64,000 nucleotides of DNA from a virus. Location of the stretch: IMG/VR virus record IMGVR_UViG_3300032116_000001, positions 248,001 through 312,000 of that record; one strand, 5' to 3'. A program made the position numbers and the translations under genes. The notes below the pieces were generated by a model. It was not told the DNA's origin. It was given only the letters and a program-made list of their open reading frames with translations, and did no database searches. Every line of letters starts with the position of its first letter. Position 1 is the first letter of the stretch. This document shows positions 27,196 through 35,798 of this stretch, piece after piece.

Positions 27196-27549
27196 TTAAT
27201 GTCCTTGGATAATTAAATTTTCCAATTGATCAAGAATGATCGCGGTTTGAATCTGGTGGGGAATAGACAATTCACTTACAGAGACCACTTCATCTGATGA
27301 CTCTATAATTTCTTTTGGCAGGCCTCGCGAATCTCCAACAAAAAATGTAACACAATCTCGTGCAAGAATTTCTTTGATCTTGTTTTCTGTTAATGGCTGC
27401 CCCGAGTTGCAAATAGAAACTTTAAAACCTGGTTTGGCTGGCATATCACTACTTAAATCTGCTTGCCGAAGTCGTGAAATTTTCTTTATTGAGTCTTTTG
27501 CGTAATTAGTGTACTTACCGCCAGTTCCTCTGTGTACGATGTGTATCAT
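27196..27549 (-). CDS. RlmH-like SPOUT methyltransferase, 117 aa
   Basis: The C-terminal half follows RlmH: VTFFVGDSRGLPKEIIES corresponds to the FviGGa.G loop, and LSIPHQIQTAIILDQLENL matches the conserved lS...lpHq..r..l.EQ..R segment. RlmH methylates pseudouridine 1915 in 23S rRNA. At 117 aa it is shorter than the usual ~155 aa, mostly at the N-terminus, and the last conserved segment is truncated, so activity and target are uncertain. Confidence 0.6.
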   Translation of the reverse strand: MIHIVHRGTGGKYTNYAKDSIKKISRLRQADLSSDMPAKPGFKVSICNSGQPLTENKIKEILARDCVTFFVGDSRGLPKEIIESSDEVVSVSELSIPHQIQTAIILDQLENLIIQGH

Positions 27550-27555
27550 AGTTAA

Positions 27556-27587
27556 AAAATATCCATTGGGTCAAGAATGGATATTTT
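27556..27587. terminator. Hairpin with A and T flanks, probable bidirectional terminator
   Basis: AAAATATCCATT (27556-27567), loop GGGTCAAG, then AATGGATATTTT (27576-27587): a perfect 12-bp stem. It separates the leftward structural gene from the RlmH-like operon. Confidence 0.7.
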
Positions 27588-27684
27588 ATCATCGTGTATT
27601 TTCATTATTTTTTTAATGTGAAAATATTTTGTGTAAAAAATCAGAAATTTTGTCTGTTTTTTTACACCCTACTTAAGGCATATT

Positions 27685-27726
27685 AATAATGATCATTATT
27701 CTAATCATTTATTAATGATCATTATT
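27685..27726. repeat. Two palindromes of the form (A)ATGATCAT(T), 26 bp apart
   Basis: AATAATGATCATTATT (27685-27700) is a perfect 16-bp palindrome; the second, AATGATCATT (27714-27723), has the same core and flanks. Centres are 26 bp apart, about 2.5 helical turns. The second overlaps the stop codon of the leftward gene at 27722. They look like tandem operators or part of a terminator. Confidence 0.55.
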
Positions 27727-28666
27727 CAACTGGTCTGATGGACTGAAATCTTGCTTCGCCACTTGTGATATTGATTTTAAATCTTGCCCAAAACCTTAAT
27801 GGATTGCTTAAAAGCGTAGGTGGCTGCGTGTTCCCGTTAGTTACATCGTTAATAATATCATTGATCGAATCATTAATTTGCCTTTTCACCCAAGTAGCAG
27901 CATTAATCAAAACAACTCCGTCAAATCTAAATGATCCTGGAGAAGACATACCGTCCGACGTATTATCAAGAACCGAACCTGCCACTACCCATGCGGACCC
28001 ATTCCATACCTCCGCAGTTAATGCAGAATTTGAACCTGTGGATACGGTTGAAAATTCAAATAGCCATTTGTTTTGAGGTTTTTCTGACCCTACATAAACA
28101 TAATCATTTGCATTATTAAGTGGAAAATTTTCTCCCCCATGTAGGGTCATGGCGCTTGTGATGTCAGTCAGCGCCCCCGTGCCACTATCTTCATGAACGA
28201 CTTTGAAGCTTAGATCACGTGCTATCCCAGTGCTATCCCCCCTGTTGGCAGTTGTTGGGAAGCTTCTCTTCCCTTCGGCTCGAACAGTAAATACAGTGCC
28301 TGTTGTGATCGATGCAGCAGAAATCCTAAGATGTAGAACACCAACATTTCTTACATCTTCAACAAAACATTCACTTAAATCTAATACAAGCATATTATTA
28401 GCCATACTTCCCGAGGCTGATCCTGCTATGTAAAGTGGCTTGTTCGTTGCGCTGGCGGCTCTGTAGAGCGCAGAGTCTGTCAACACTGTCACCGTTACGT
28501 TGGCAATGCTGTTATTTGCCGACAGAATAATTCTATCAACAGTGCTGCTTTTTGGCCATCCACCGATGCTAATGTATACTTCCGTTGCCCCCGCCAATGA
28601 AGCTGGCGCACTGGCAACTTTACTTATGACGGAATTTTGATTTATTATAGATTGAATGTAATTCAT
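27722..28666 (-). CDS. Probable virion structural protein, 314 aa
   Basis: The beta-rich sequence has typical baseplate/fibre phrases (AEVWNGSAWVVAGSV, MLVLDLSECFVEDV, LRFWARFKINITSGEARF). The N-terminus is helical (MNYIQSIINQNSVISKVA). Function is inferred from composition and from the fibre genes nearby, with no domain recognised. Confidence 0.6.
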   Translation of the reverse strand: MNYIQSIINQNSVISKVASAPASLAGATEVYISIGGWPKSSTVDRIILSANNSIANVTVTVLTDSALYRAASATNKPLYIAGSASGSMANNMLVLDLSECFVEDVRNVGVLHLRISAASITTGTVFTVRAEGKRSFPTTANRGDSTGIARDLSFKVVHEDSGTGALTDITSAMTLHGGENFPLNNANDYVYVGSEKPQNKWLFEFSTVSTGSNSALTAEVWNGSAWVVAGSVLDNTSDGMSSPGSFRFDGVVLINAATWVKRQINDSINDIINDVTNGNTQPPTLLSNPLRFWARFKINITSGEARFQSIRPVE

Positions 28667-28826
28667 GAAACCTTTTTCTCCAGCCTTGGATACGTCATTA
28701 TTGTTCTGCTTTTCTGCGAACCGATCCTGTTATTTGTAAAATAACTATTTTTGGCTCATCACGTGATTATTTTGCTGTAAAATTAACGTATATAGATTTA
28801 GCAGCTTTGGGTAATCATGGTTGCTG

Positions 28827-28897
28827 AGGGGGTATACTCTGGAATTATCGTCTTGAAAAAGGCATGAGGCGCTCTGAGTTCCATGTGGATACCCCTT
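28827..28897 (+). ncRNA. Candidate structured leader RNA upstream of the DHH gene
   Basis: An outer stem of GGGGTAT (28829-28835) with ATACCCC (28889-28895) encloses TGGAA (28840-28844) with TTCCA (28879-28883) and a small GTCTT-GAAA-AAGGC hairpin with a GNRA loop. This nested structure ends 12 bases before the start codon, which has no clear Shine-Dalgarno. I cannot assign it to a known class. Confidence 0.4.
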
Positions 28898-28908
28898 GGT
28901 TTTAATTT

Positions 28909-29898
28909 ATGTCAAGTGTATTAATAGTATCGCATATCGCTGATCTTGATGGAGTCGCTTCAGCAGTTTTGTTAACTGCATATTTCAAGGAGTTCAGAGG
29001 GATATTGCCCAATGTTGTGTTTGCAGATTACGAAAATGCTCAAGAAAAAGTTTTGAGTAATTCTGATTTTGCAGATGAAATCTGGATATGTGATTTATCA
29101 TGGAAGGAAAATAATATTGATTTGATTGATAAACTAAAATCAATCAAAATATTTTTTTTCGATCATCATTCAAGTTCAAGAAAATGTTTTGAGCATTGGG
29201 CTAACTCCGCAAGTATTTTTTTTGATGATTCAGGAAAAATGTGCACGGCGGATATAATTTACGCTTATTTGAGTAGTTTGTCTGAATCCACGGAGCTTCC
29301 ACCGCCAACTGAAGATTTTTTAAAGCTTATGGCCCCCATAGTTTCAGCAACTCATAGCAGAGACTTATGGATTAAAGATGACCCAAATGGCTGTGCTATA
29401 TCATGTGTTATTGATGATTTGGGCGCAGAACATGTTTTTTTTGAACTTATTAAAAATCCAGAAAAAATACACATATCTAATTTCCCGAAACAATGGACTG
29501 ATTCTGTGAGTAAGTTTGAAGAAAAATTAAACTTATCATATGACATGGCCCAAAAAACACTTTTGACGGAAGTTGTTAATGGGGTTAATGTTTGTGCATG
29601 TTTTGCCTTGGGTGCAATTTCAGAAACTGGAGAAAGAATCCTCAAAGAAAAAGGTCCTAGTCTTATTGGTTTTATTGATTTGAACAGAAAGGAAATATCT
29701 TTTAGAACAAATGAAGAAACAATAGAAATTGTCGGATTTGGGGTAAATAAAATCGCATCATTTATTCATCAAAATGGTGGCGGTCACCCCTGTGCCGCTG
29801 GAGCAGCCTGTTCCTCCAAGCATTTCACAGAAGGCCCTATCGCCCTACTTAATGATATGCTTAAATGTGTCAAAAATCAACAATTAATTAAAAAGTAA
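28909..29898 (+). CDS. DHH/DHHA1 phosphoesterase (NrnA/oligoribonuclease-like)
   Basis: 329 aa. DLDGVASA near residue 12 and FFFDHHSSS near residue 84 are the DHH metal motifs; a C-terminal GGGHPCAAGAA (near 288) is the DHHA1 substrate-binding Gly-rich motif. Family members degrade nano-RNAs, pAp, or c-di-AMP-derived dinucleotides. In a phage this could recycle nucleotides or remove a cyclic-nucleotide alarm, but the specific substrate cannot be read from the sequence. It precedes thyX by 12 bases. Confidence 0.8.
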   Translation: MSSVLIVSHIADLDGVASAVLLTAYFKEFRGILPNVVFADYENAQEKVLSNSDFADEIWICDLSWKENNIDLIDKLKSIKIFFFDHHSSSRKCFEHWANSASIFFDDSGKMCTADIIYAYLSSLSESTELPPPTEDFLKLMAPIVSATHSRDLWIKDDPNGCAISCVIDDLGAEHVFFELIKNPEKIHISNFPKQWTDSVSKFEEKLNLSYDMAQKTLLTEVVNGVNVCACFALGAISETGERILKEKGPSLIGFIDLNRKEISFRTNEETIEIVGFGVNKIASFIHQNGGGHPCAAGAACSSKHFTEGPIALLNDMLKCVKNQQLIKK

Positions 29899-29910
29899 AA
29901 AGAGAAAAAT

Positions 29911-31461
29911 ATGAAAGTTACTCAAGTATCTATAATTCCATCAGAACAAGCTGCACTAGCTGGCCGACCCGCTCTTACTCCTGAATTACTTGCTGCGACA
30001 GGGGCCAGATATTCTCGCAATAACGAGGGATTGGATTCCATCATTGCCAATATCGACTTTGGAAATCGAGACGAAGTCATGTCTAGTGTTGCAGAATGGA
30101 TGCTTGAGCAATCAGAGCGCCATGATCAGGGAGATTGCGAATTCAATGACTTGGTGATTGCGTTTGATGAACATGCGCAGCGTATAAGACAGATTCGCGA
30201 TGCTAAGCTGGACAAGGGGGTGGATTCAATTTTCAAGATGGTGGACTACGGCCACGCCAGTATTGCCGATATGGCTCCTGTGGCGATTTTCATAGATGGA
30301 ATATCAATTTTTGCTGCATATTATCTATGGTCTATATGCCCTGTTGCAAGTGGGCAAGAATCTTCGACTAGATATATTAAACAAAACGCCTCTGGCTTAG
30401 TCTCACCCCATGTACTAGGAATACCTGAACACCTTCATGAAGAATGGGAGAAAGAAATGCTTAAGGCTTTTGAGTTGTATCAAAAAGCATTGGAGTTTTG
30501 GGAAAAATTAGCTCAAGAAAATCCAGAAATTACAAAAATACCAAAATCTCTTCTTGAGAGTACAGATGAAAAAGACAAGAAGAAAGTTGATCGAATGCTG
30601 AGGAACTATGCGTTCGATAGGGCCAGAGTTTACTTACCTGTTGCAGCTGCAACGAATGTCATGATGATTCAATCAGCTCGTGCCTGGGCCTCTACAGCAT
30701 CTTATTTGCAGTCTACTCCCTGGCCCGAATTAGTAACTCTTGGCGAGAATATCGCCAAAGAAATGGCTCTTGCCACCCCGAGACTACTTAAGCACACGAA
30801 GCCTACAGAATCAACTAAATTGGTCTTGATTGATGAAATTAACAATTGGAAAGACATGATCCTAGATATTTTGCTTTATCCATTAGAATTAGAACATGGC
30901 GTTGGTTCCGCTGCTAATCCAAAGGCAAATATTAGAATATCCGCCCCGCCTCTTACTAAGAGCGAATTTCAAAAAGCTCTTGTGCATAGAACGAATCGCT
31001 ATTCTTTGGTCGGCAGCGCTTTAGAAAGAACATGGGTTACATTCTGGTGGGACGCTGTTGCAATGGCTGAAATTCGTGACTTAAATAGACACAGGACGGG
31101 AAACAAATATTGCCCACTTGTACCCGTAGGTTTTTATGCTGCCCTAGATCAAATTCCCGAAGGAGTCAATGATAACGATATGATAGAAGCAGCTTTTTGG
31201 GGGCGTAATGCCTCTTTAGATGCTGCTGAGATGTTAATTCACGGATCATATCATTATATTTATTGGACTTACCTTGGGACTCAGTTTCCATTTGAACATC
31301 AAACAACTGCAGATAAATTCATTTATGAAATGGAACTTCGAACAGGAATAGGTTCGCATTACAGATACGCAAAGCATTGTTTTGATATGCTTGAACTATT
31401 TTATGAAGAATTCCCAGAGCTTAAAGGATTAGTTCTGGAAGGTACTGCAGAGCCAGAATAA
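29911..31461 (+). CDS. thyX: ThyX-like flavin-dependent thymidylate synthase, double-length
   Basis: 516 aa, about twice a normal ThyX (~220-250 aa). The N-terminal half has DYGHASIADMA and SGQESSTRYIK, matching GHxS(I/L) and the ThyX motif region. The C-terminal half has a second related set: LNRHRTGNKYCP (compare RHRxxSxNExSxRY) and YRYAKH. ThyX makes dTMP from dUMP using FAD/NADPH and methylenetetrahydrofolate. It looks like an internal duplication, and neither half shows a perfect RHRxxSxNExSxRY, so activity needs proof. RBS AAAGAGAAA. Confidence 0.75.
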   Translation: MKVTQVSIIPSEQAALAGRPALTPELLAATGARYSRNNEGLDSIIANIDFGNRDEVMSSVAEWMLEQSERHDQGDCEFNDLVIAFDEHAQRIRQIRDAKLDKGVDSIFKMVDYGHASIADMAPVAIFIDGISIFAAYYLWSICPVASGQESSTRYIKQNASGLVSPHVLGIPEHLHEEWEKEMLKAFELYQKALEFWEKLAQENPEITKIPKSLLESTDEKDKKKVDRMLRNYAFDRARVYLPVAAATNVMMIQSARAWASTASYLQSTPWPELVTLGENIAKEMALATPRLLKHTKPTESTKLVLIDEINNWKDMILDILLYPLELEHGVGSAANPKANIRISAPPLTKSEFQKALVHRTNRYSLVGSALERTWVTFWWDAVAMAEIRDLNRHRTGNKYCPLVPVGFYAALDQIPEGVNDNDMIEAAFWGRNASLDAAEMLIHGSYHYIYWTYLGTQFPFEHQTTADKFIYEMELRTGIGSHYRYAKHCFDMLELFYEEFPELKGLVLEGTAEPE

Positions 31462-31463
31462 TT

Positions 31464-32300
31464 TCATGATTGAATCTTGAACAGAAGCACACTGAACCCG
31501 TCTTTGCTTTTCAGTACTCGATAGGGCTTGATTTCGGATGAGGCTATAATACTTGCCTCATCCGAAATTTCAGTAAAAACTATAGCCGTTTTTTGGGGCG
31601 GCAAGGTGGCGATTGTTTCGGCAGTGGCGCTCACGTTACCAGAATGGCAGATGATATATGTTGATGGATTTTCTTGAACAAAATTCCCTGCTATTAGGGA
31701 AATCATTTGAATTTCGTTTATAAATTTAGTGTTTGATTTACTCAATGGGTGCAGTCCAACACTTGTCATTGATGCTGTTTCTGCGATTGATTTTATAACC
31801 GAATTTGTGCTAGCTTCTATGCCATTCATCGCCATTATAAAATCAAACTCGCTATCCGATTGATTATTTTGATTTTCTAAGATTTGTTTTTTTCTATATA
31901 CGGCTTCAAATCCATCAATGATAATGTTTTCTCTAATATTGCCCCAAACAAACTCATTTTCATAATAAGCTGATGAAGAGCTTATTTGTTTTAAACAATC
32001 GAGAATGTTATCCTTGGACGGACATTCATGAGCCCAGCAAAACAACAAATTCCAATGAGTAAAATTTGAATATATTACTCCAGTTTTTACAGCCAATTCC
32101 TCGCACAATGGATGTTCAATAACCCTTTCAAGATTCATTGTCCTGTCCGCCTCGGTCATCCATGATATTTCCGAAGCACTTGGCGTGTGACCAAGAAATA
32201 TAAAAAACCTATCTGTGTTTTCAATATGGCCAAGTTTTGCGCCAGCATAAGAAGCCTCTTCATGAGTTCGGCAAAAAATAATTATTAAATTAGAAGCCAT
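31464..32300 (-). CDS. Hypothetical protein, 278 aa
   Basis: N-terminus LIIIFCRTHEEASYAGAK, middle CWAHECPSKDNIL, and a C-terminal part with a Rossmann-like alternation (TYIICHSGNVSATAETIATL). No family recognised. It converges with thyX and sits back-to-back with the glycosyltransferase gene; the two starts would leave no room for promoters if the other gene began at 32301. Confidence 0.6.
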   Translation of the reverse strand: MASNLIIIFCRTHEEASYAGAKLGHIENTDRFFIFLGHTPSASEISWMTEADRTMNLERVIEHPLCEELAVKTGVIYSNFTHWNLLFCWAHECPSKDNILDCLKQISSSSAYYENEFVWGNIRENIIIDGFEAVYRKKQILENQNNQSDSEFDFIMAMNGIEASTNSVIKSIAETASMTSVGLHPLSKSNTKFINEIQMISLIAGNFVQENPSTYIICHSGNVSATAETIATLPPQKTAIVFTEISDEASIIASSEIKPYRVLKSKDGFSVLLFKIQS

Positions 32301-32348
32301 ATGTTTATTTTACAAATTATTGATTGTATAAAGAAGCAAATAATCAAT

Positions 32349-33746
32349 ATGAATATTACGGGAAATATAAAGGGCAGTTTACCAGATGGTGCAAGCAGAA
32401 TTGCGCAAAAACTATTTGGCGCACCCGACGACCCAAATTTATATAATAAAGATTCGTATAAAATAGCATCTCGTTTTTCTAATGAGAATTTTTGCGTTGT
32501 TGGTATTGCTGCTGATAAGGGCGCGTGTGGTCATTACAGATTGAAATTTCCGTTAATGCATTTGGAAAAACTTGGAGTAGAAATAAGAATATCTGACATC
32601 GGTGACATATCTGATTTAGATATGATTATTTTCAAGGGAGCAACCCATGTTATTCTTTCGCGTTGTTCTGATCGAGACATGTTCGAAGCGATAAGGGCAT
32701 GCTGTAAAAGATATGACATTACGTTGATTTATGACATTGATGATTGTTTTCATGAGATTAATGTAAAAAACCCAGCTTTTGGATTTTTTGATATAAACAC
32801 GGAATTTGGGAATAAAAATTTAAGGAACTTTGAATATTTTCTTGCAGAATCAGATGGGGTTATTTTCTCAACCAGAGAGCTTAAAGGTTATTATGAAGAA
32901 CAATTCCCGCATAGTCACATTCTTCATAATGGCTTGGACCTGAGCCTTAAGTGCAGAAATTGGTCGCCTTCCTCCAAGGCCAAGCGAAATGAAATTGCCG
33001 CATCTCAAGGATGCTATGTAGATGAAAACACAGTTGTTGTGGGCTGGGCGGGCAGCATTACGCATATTGCTGATTTGGAGCCAATGTCAGATGCAATAAA
33101 TACAATTCTTCAACAGAATCCAAATTCTTTAATAGGAATGTATTGCGATCCAGAAATGGCTATGCATTTTTGTTTGAACTCCTGGGGGTTGGCAGAAAAC
33201 AGATATTTTTTAATCCCGCCAACATCATTCAAATATTATCCAGAAAAGTTATCTTATTTTGATATTGGTTTAGCGCCGATTAAAAACTGTGCATTTAATC
33301 GATGCAAAAGTGACTTAAGGCTCATAGAAATGGGAGCAATGGGAGTGCCTTATGTAGCCAGTAAAGTCGCCCCTTATTATAGATTTCATCTTCAGACCAA
33401 GGGGGTCGGAGGATACATAGCGGAAACAACCGAAGAGTGGGTTGAAAAAACAAGCTTGTTAATTAGAAAAACTCAAGAGAGAGAGCTACGAGGATTGACG
33501 CTTAAAAACTATGTTTATAATAATTGTGATGTAAGTAATTCGGCAAGCAGCCTTGTATACACGCTGAAAACAATAAGAGAAAATAGCTTTAGCTATACGA
33601 AAGCGCCAGACGCTACTATTTTAAATGATCGAAGCATCGGCGTACCCAAACCCCGAAAAGAATACAAGCTAACTGACCAATGTCCTTGCGGAAGTGGAGA
33701 TCAGTATGGGACTTGTTGGAGAAATTGTTCTCCTGCCTGGGGATGA
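32349..33746 (+). CDS. Glycosyltransferase (GT-B type) with C-terminal SEC-C zinc motif
   Basis: 465 aa from ATG 32349 (MNITGNIKGSLPDGA); an in-frame ATG at 32301 abuts the divergent gene and is less likely. The GT-B pattern includes YDIDDCFHE, DGVIFSTRELKGYY, VVVGWAGSITHIADLEPM and RLIEMGAMGVPYVAS, as in GT4-like enzymes. The C-terminus ends CPCGSGDQYGTCW, a SEC-C zinc-binding motif. A SEC-C tail on a glycosyltransferase is uncommon. It may glycosylate phage or host structures. Confidence 0.75.
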   Translation: MNITGNIKGSLPDGASRIAQKLFGAPDDPNLYNKDSYKIASRFSNENFCVVGIAADKGACGHYRLKFPLMHLEKLGVEIRISDIGDISDLDMIIFKGATHVILSRCSDRDMFEAIRACCKRYDITLIYDIDDCFHEINVKNPAFGFFDINTEFGNKNLRNFEYFLAESDGVIFSTRELKGYYEEQFPHSHILHNGLDLSLKCRNWSPSSKAKRNEIAASQGCYVDENTVVVGWAGSITHIADLEPMSDAINTILQQNPNSLIGMYCDPEMAMHFCLNSWGLAENRYFLIPPTSFKYYPEKLSYFDIGLAPIKNCAFNRCKSDLRLIEMGAMGVPYVASKVAPYYRFHLQTKGVGGYIAETTEEWVEKTSLLIRKTQERELRGLTLKNYVYNNCDVSNSASSLVYTLKTIRENSFSYTKAPDATILNDRSIGVPKPRKEYKLTDQCPCGSGDQYGTCWRNCSPAWG

Positions 33747-34553
33747 TTAGACATGATTGTGAATAGCTTCCGCTGCGCTTCTGTAATTAATAAGGGCAGC
33801 ATGGGCAGCATCCATGTCTCTTGGCGTTAAAGTGTCTTTTTCGGGATTATCATGATTTTGGTGGATACATATTGTTCTTTCGTCCATCAATGTGTCCGTT
33901 TGTATACCCAGAAGATGTCTTCTTCCAAGAAAGTCCATATCAATAGAACCCCAGGTGTCAAACTCAGTCATGCCCCCGATGCGTCTCCACGTGTTTTTTG
34001 ATAAACCTCCGAAAACCCAGGATTGCCATTCTGTATGTTTGTCCATTGCCGAGTGGGAATAGTCACTCATATTATAAGCAGGATCAGAAGAGTAAAAACC
34101 TTCAAGATTTCTGACTTCCAGTGGGTTCTCCCACCATTTCACGGTGTCTAAATTTTCTTGCTCTTGAGGACTTAGATAATATATCTTACTTGCTACATAT
34201 ACTTCGTCTCTCGCGGCTGCGGCAACATGCTGCAAGGTCATCCATCCTGGAATAACTTCTGGATGAGTTGCCACAATAAAATTCCCTTTCGCGGCTCGAA
34301 TACCAAGGTTGATATTTCTTGCACAATCGCGCCAAACGTTTTCCCGCTTTCTCACAATGATCGACTTAATATCTATCTTTTTAGCATACTCCTTTATTAC
34401 AGCTTGAGTGTTGTCAGTTGAATCATCGTCTATGATGATTAGTTCAAAATCTTTATATGGCTGAGATTCGTATACTTTGAGTGATCTTTCAAGCAAGTGA
34501 GCACGATTATAAGTGACCATGACGACAGATAGCATGAGTATTTTATACATCAT
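33747..34553 (-). CDS. Family 2 glycosyltransferase
   Basis: 268 aa, GT-A fold: LSVVMVTYNRAHLLERSL at the N-terminus, ELIIIDDDSTDNTQ (nucleotide-binding DD motif near 37), and ARNINLGIRAAKGNFIV; later WVFGGLSKNTWRRIGGMTE and DMDFLGRR replace the ED motif. It converges with the SEC-C glycosyltransferase gene and points away from rtcB; the two starts are about 9 bases apart. Confidence 0.8.
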   Translation of the reverse strand: MMYKILMLSVVMVTYNRAHLLERSLKVYESQPYKDFELIIIDDDSTDNTQAVIKEYAKKIDIKSIIVRKRENVWRDCARNINLGIRAAKGNFIVATHPEVIPGWMTLQHVAAAARDEVYVASKIYYLSPQEQENLDTVKWWENPLEVRNLEGFYSSDPAYNMSDYSHSAMDKHTEWQSWVFGGLSKNTWRRIGGMTEFDTWGSIDMDFLGRRHLLGIQTDTLMDERTICIHQNHDNPEKDTLTPRDMDAAHAALINYRSAAEAIHNHV

Positions 34554-34561
34554 GCTGATAA

Positions 34562-35788
34562 ATGCCAGAAATATTTCGTATTAGTGGTATGCATATTTCA
34601 AATATAATTTACAAAGGCGACCACGATGAGGCTACAATAAAGCAGATTCAGAATTGCGCTACAGATGAGTATGCGCAGCATGCTGTGCTGTGTGCAGATG
34701 GACACAAAGGTTGGAATATGCCCATTGGCGGCGTAGTGGCTTATGAAAATCACATCAGCCCTGCGGGAGTTGGGTTTGACATTGCGTGTGGTAATAAGGC
34801 CGTGCAGCTCAATGTAACATACGATCAAATTAAGGACGATTTGGCCAAAATCGCTGATGAAATTTTTGCATCTTTATCATTCGGAGTGGGAAGGGTGAAT
34901 AATGAGCGTGTCGAGCATGATGTATTTAATGATGCTGCGTGGCGCAACGTTAACTTTCTTCGTAAAACTCAATCGTTGATGCCTCTTGCTAGAGAACAAC
35001 TTGGTACTATCGGCTCTGGTAATCATTATGTAGATGTGTTCAAAGATGAAAAGGATTGTGTATGGGTGGGTGTTCACTTCGGTAGCCGAGGCCTTGGGCA
35101 CAAGATTGCCACTGAGTTCATTACTCAAGCTGGTGCAAATCCCAATGGTAACATGGATGATCCTCCTTGTCTTTTGGATGTAAACACTTCACTGGGGGAA
35201 GACTATATTCAAGCTATGAATTTAGCAGGACGGTATGCTTATGCAGGAAGAGACTGGGTGTGTCAGAAGGTGGCTTCTATCCTTGGAGCACAGATCGTGG
35301 AAGAGATTCATAATCACCATAATTTTGCATGGAAGGAGAATCATTTTGGCTCGGATTATTGGGTAGTCAGAAAGGGAGCTACTCCCGCGGCTCCTGGGCA
35401 GAAGGGATTTGTCGGCGGATCAATGGGCGAAAACTCTGTGATCCTTGAGGGTGTTGACACTGAAGAATCTGCGAAAATGCTTTATTCTACAGTACATGGC
35501 GCAGGCCGTGTACTGTCAAGAACTCAAGCCGCAGGCAAAACAAGATGGGTGAACGGAGAAAAAATCAGAGTTTCTGAAGGCCTTGTGAACATGGATAATG
35601 TTTTAAAGAATCTTTCCGAAAGTGGTGTAATCCTTCGTGGCGGTGGTGCTGACGAAGCGCCAGAGGTTTACAAGAGATTACCCGAAGTGCTTGCGCATCA
35701 TGGAAATACGATCAAGGTTGTTCACCAATTGAGCCCACTAATTGTGTGTATGGCGGGATCGGAAATCAGAGACCCGTATAAAGATTAA
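34562..35788 (+). CDS. rtcB: RtcB RNA-splicing/repair ligase
   Basis: 408 aa, the full length of RtcB. Metal-site residues are visible in AGVGFDIACGN (Asp73, Cys76) and HFGSRGLGH, and the guanylylated His in STVHGAGRVLSR; the C-terminus has LSPLIVCMAGSE. RtcB joins 2',3'-cyclic phosphate or 3'-phosphate ends to 5'-OH ends with GTP and Mn2+, as in repair of RNAs cut by ribotoxins or anticodon nucleases. It heads a run with an HNH gene, prs and nadD. Confidence 0.92.
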   Translation: MPEIFRISGMHISNIIYKGDHDEATIKQIQNCATDEYAQHAVLCADGHKGWNMPIGGVVAYENHISPAGVGFDIACGNKAVQLNVTYDQIKDDLAKIADEIFASLSFGVGRVNNERVEHDVFNDAAWRNVNFLRKTQSLMPLAREQLGTIGSGNHYVDVFKDEKDCVWVGVHFGSRGLGHKIATEFITQAGANPNGNMDDPPCLLDVNTSLGEDYIQAMNLAGRYAYAGRDWVCQKVASILGAQIVEEIHNHHNFAWKENHFGSDYWVVRKGATPAAPGQKGFVGGSMGENSVILEGVDTEESAKMLYSTVHGAGRVLSRTQAAGKTRWVNGEKIRVSEGLVNMDNVLKNLSESGVILRGGGADEAPEVYKRLPEVLAHHGNTIKVVHQLSPLIVCMAGSEIRDPYKD

Positions 35789-35798
35789 TTAATGCCGC

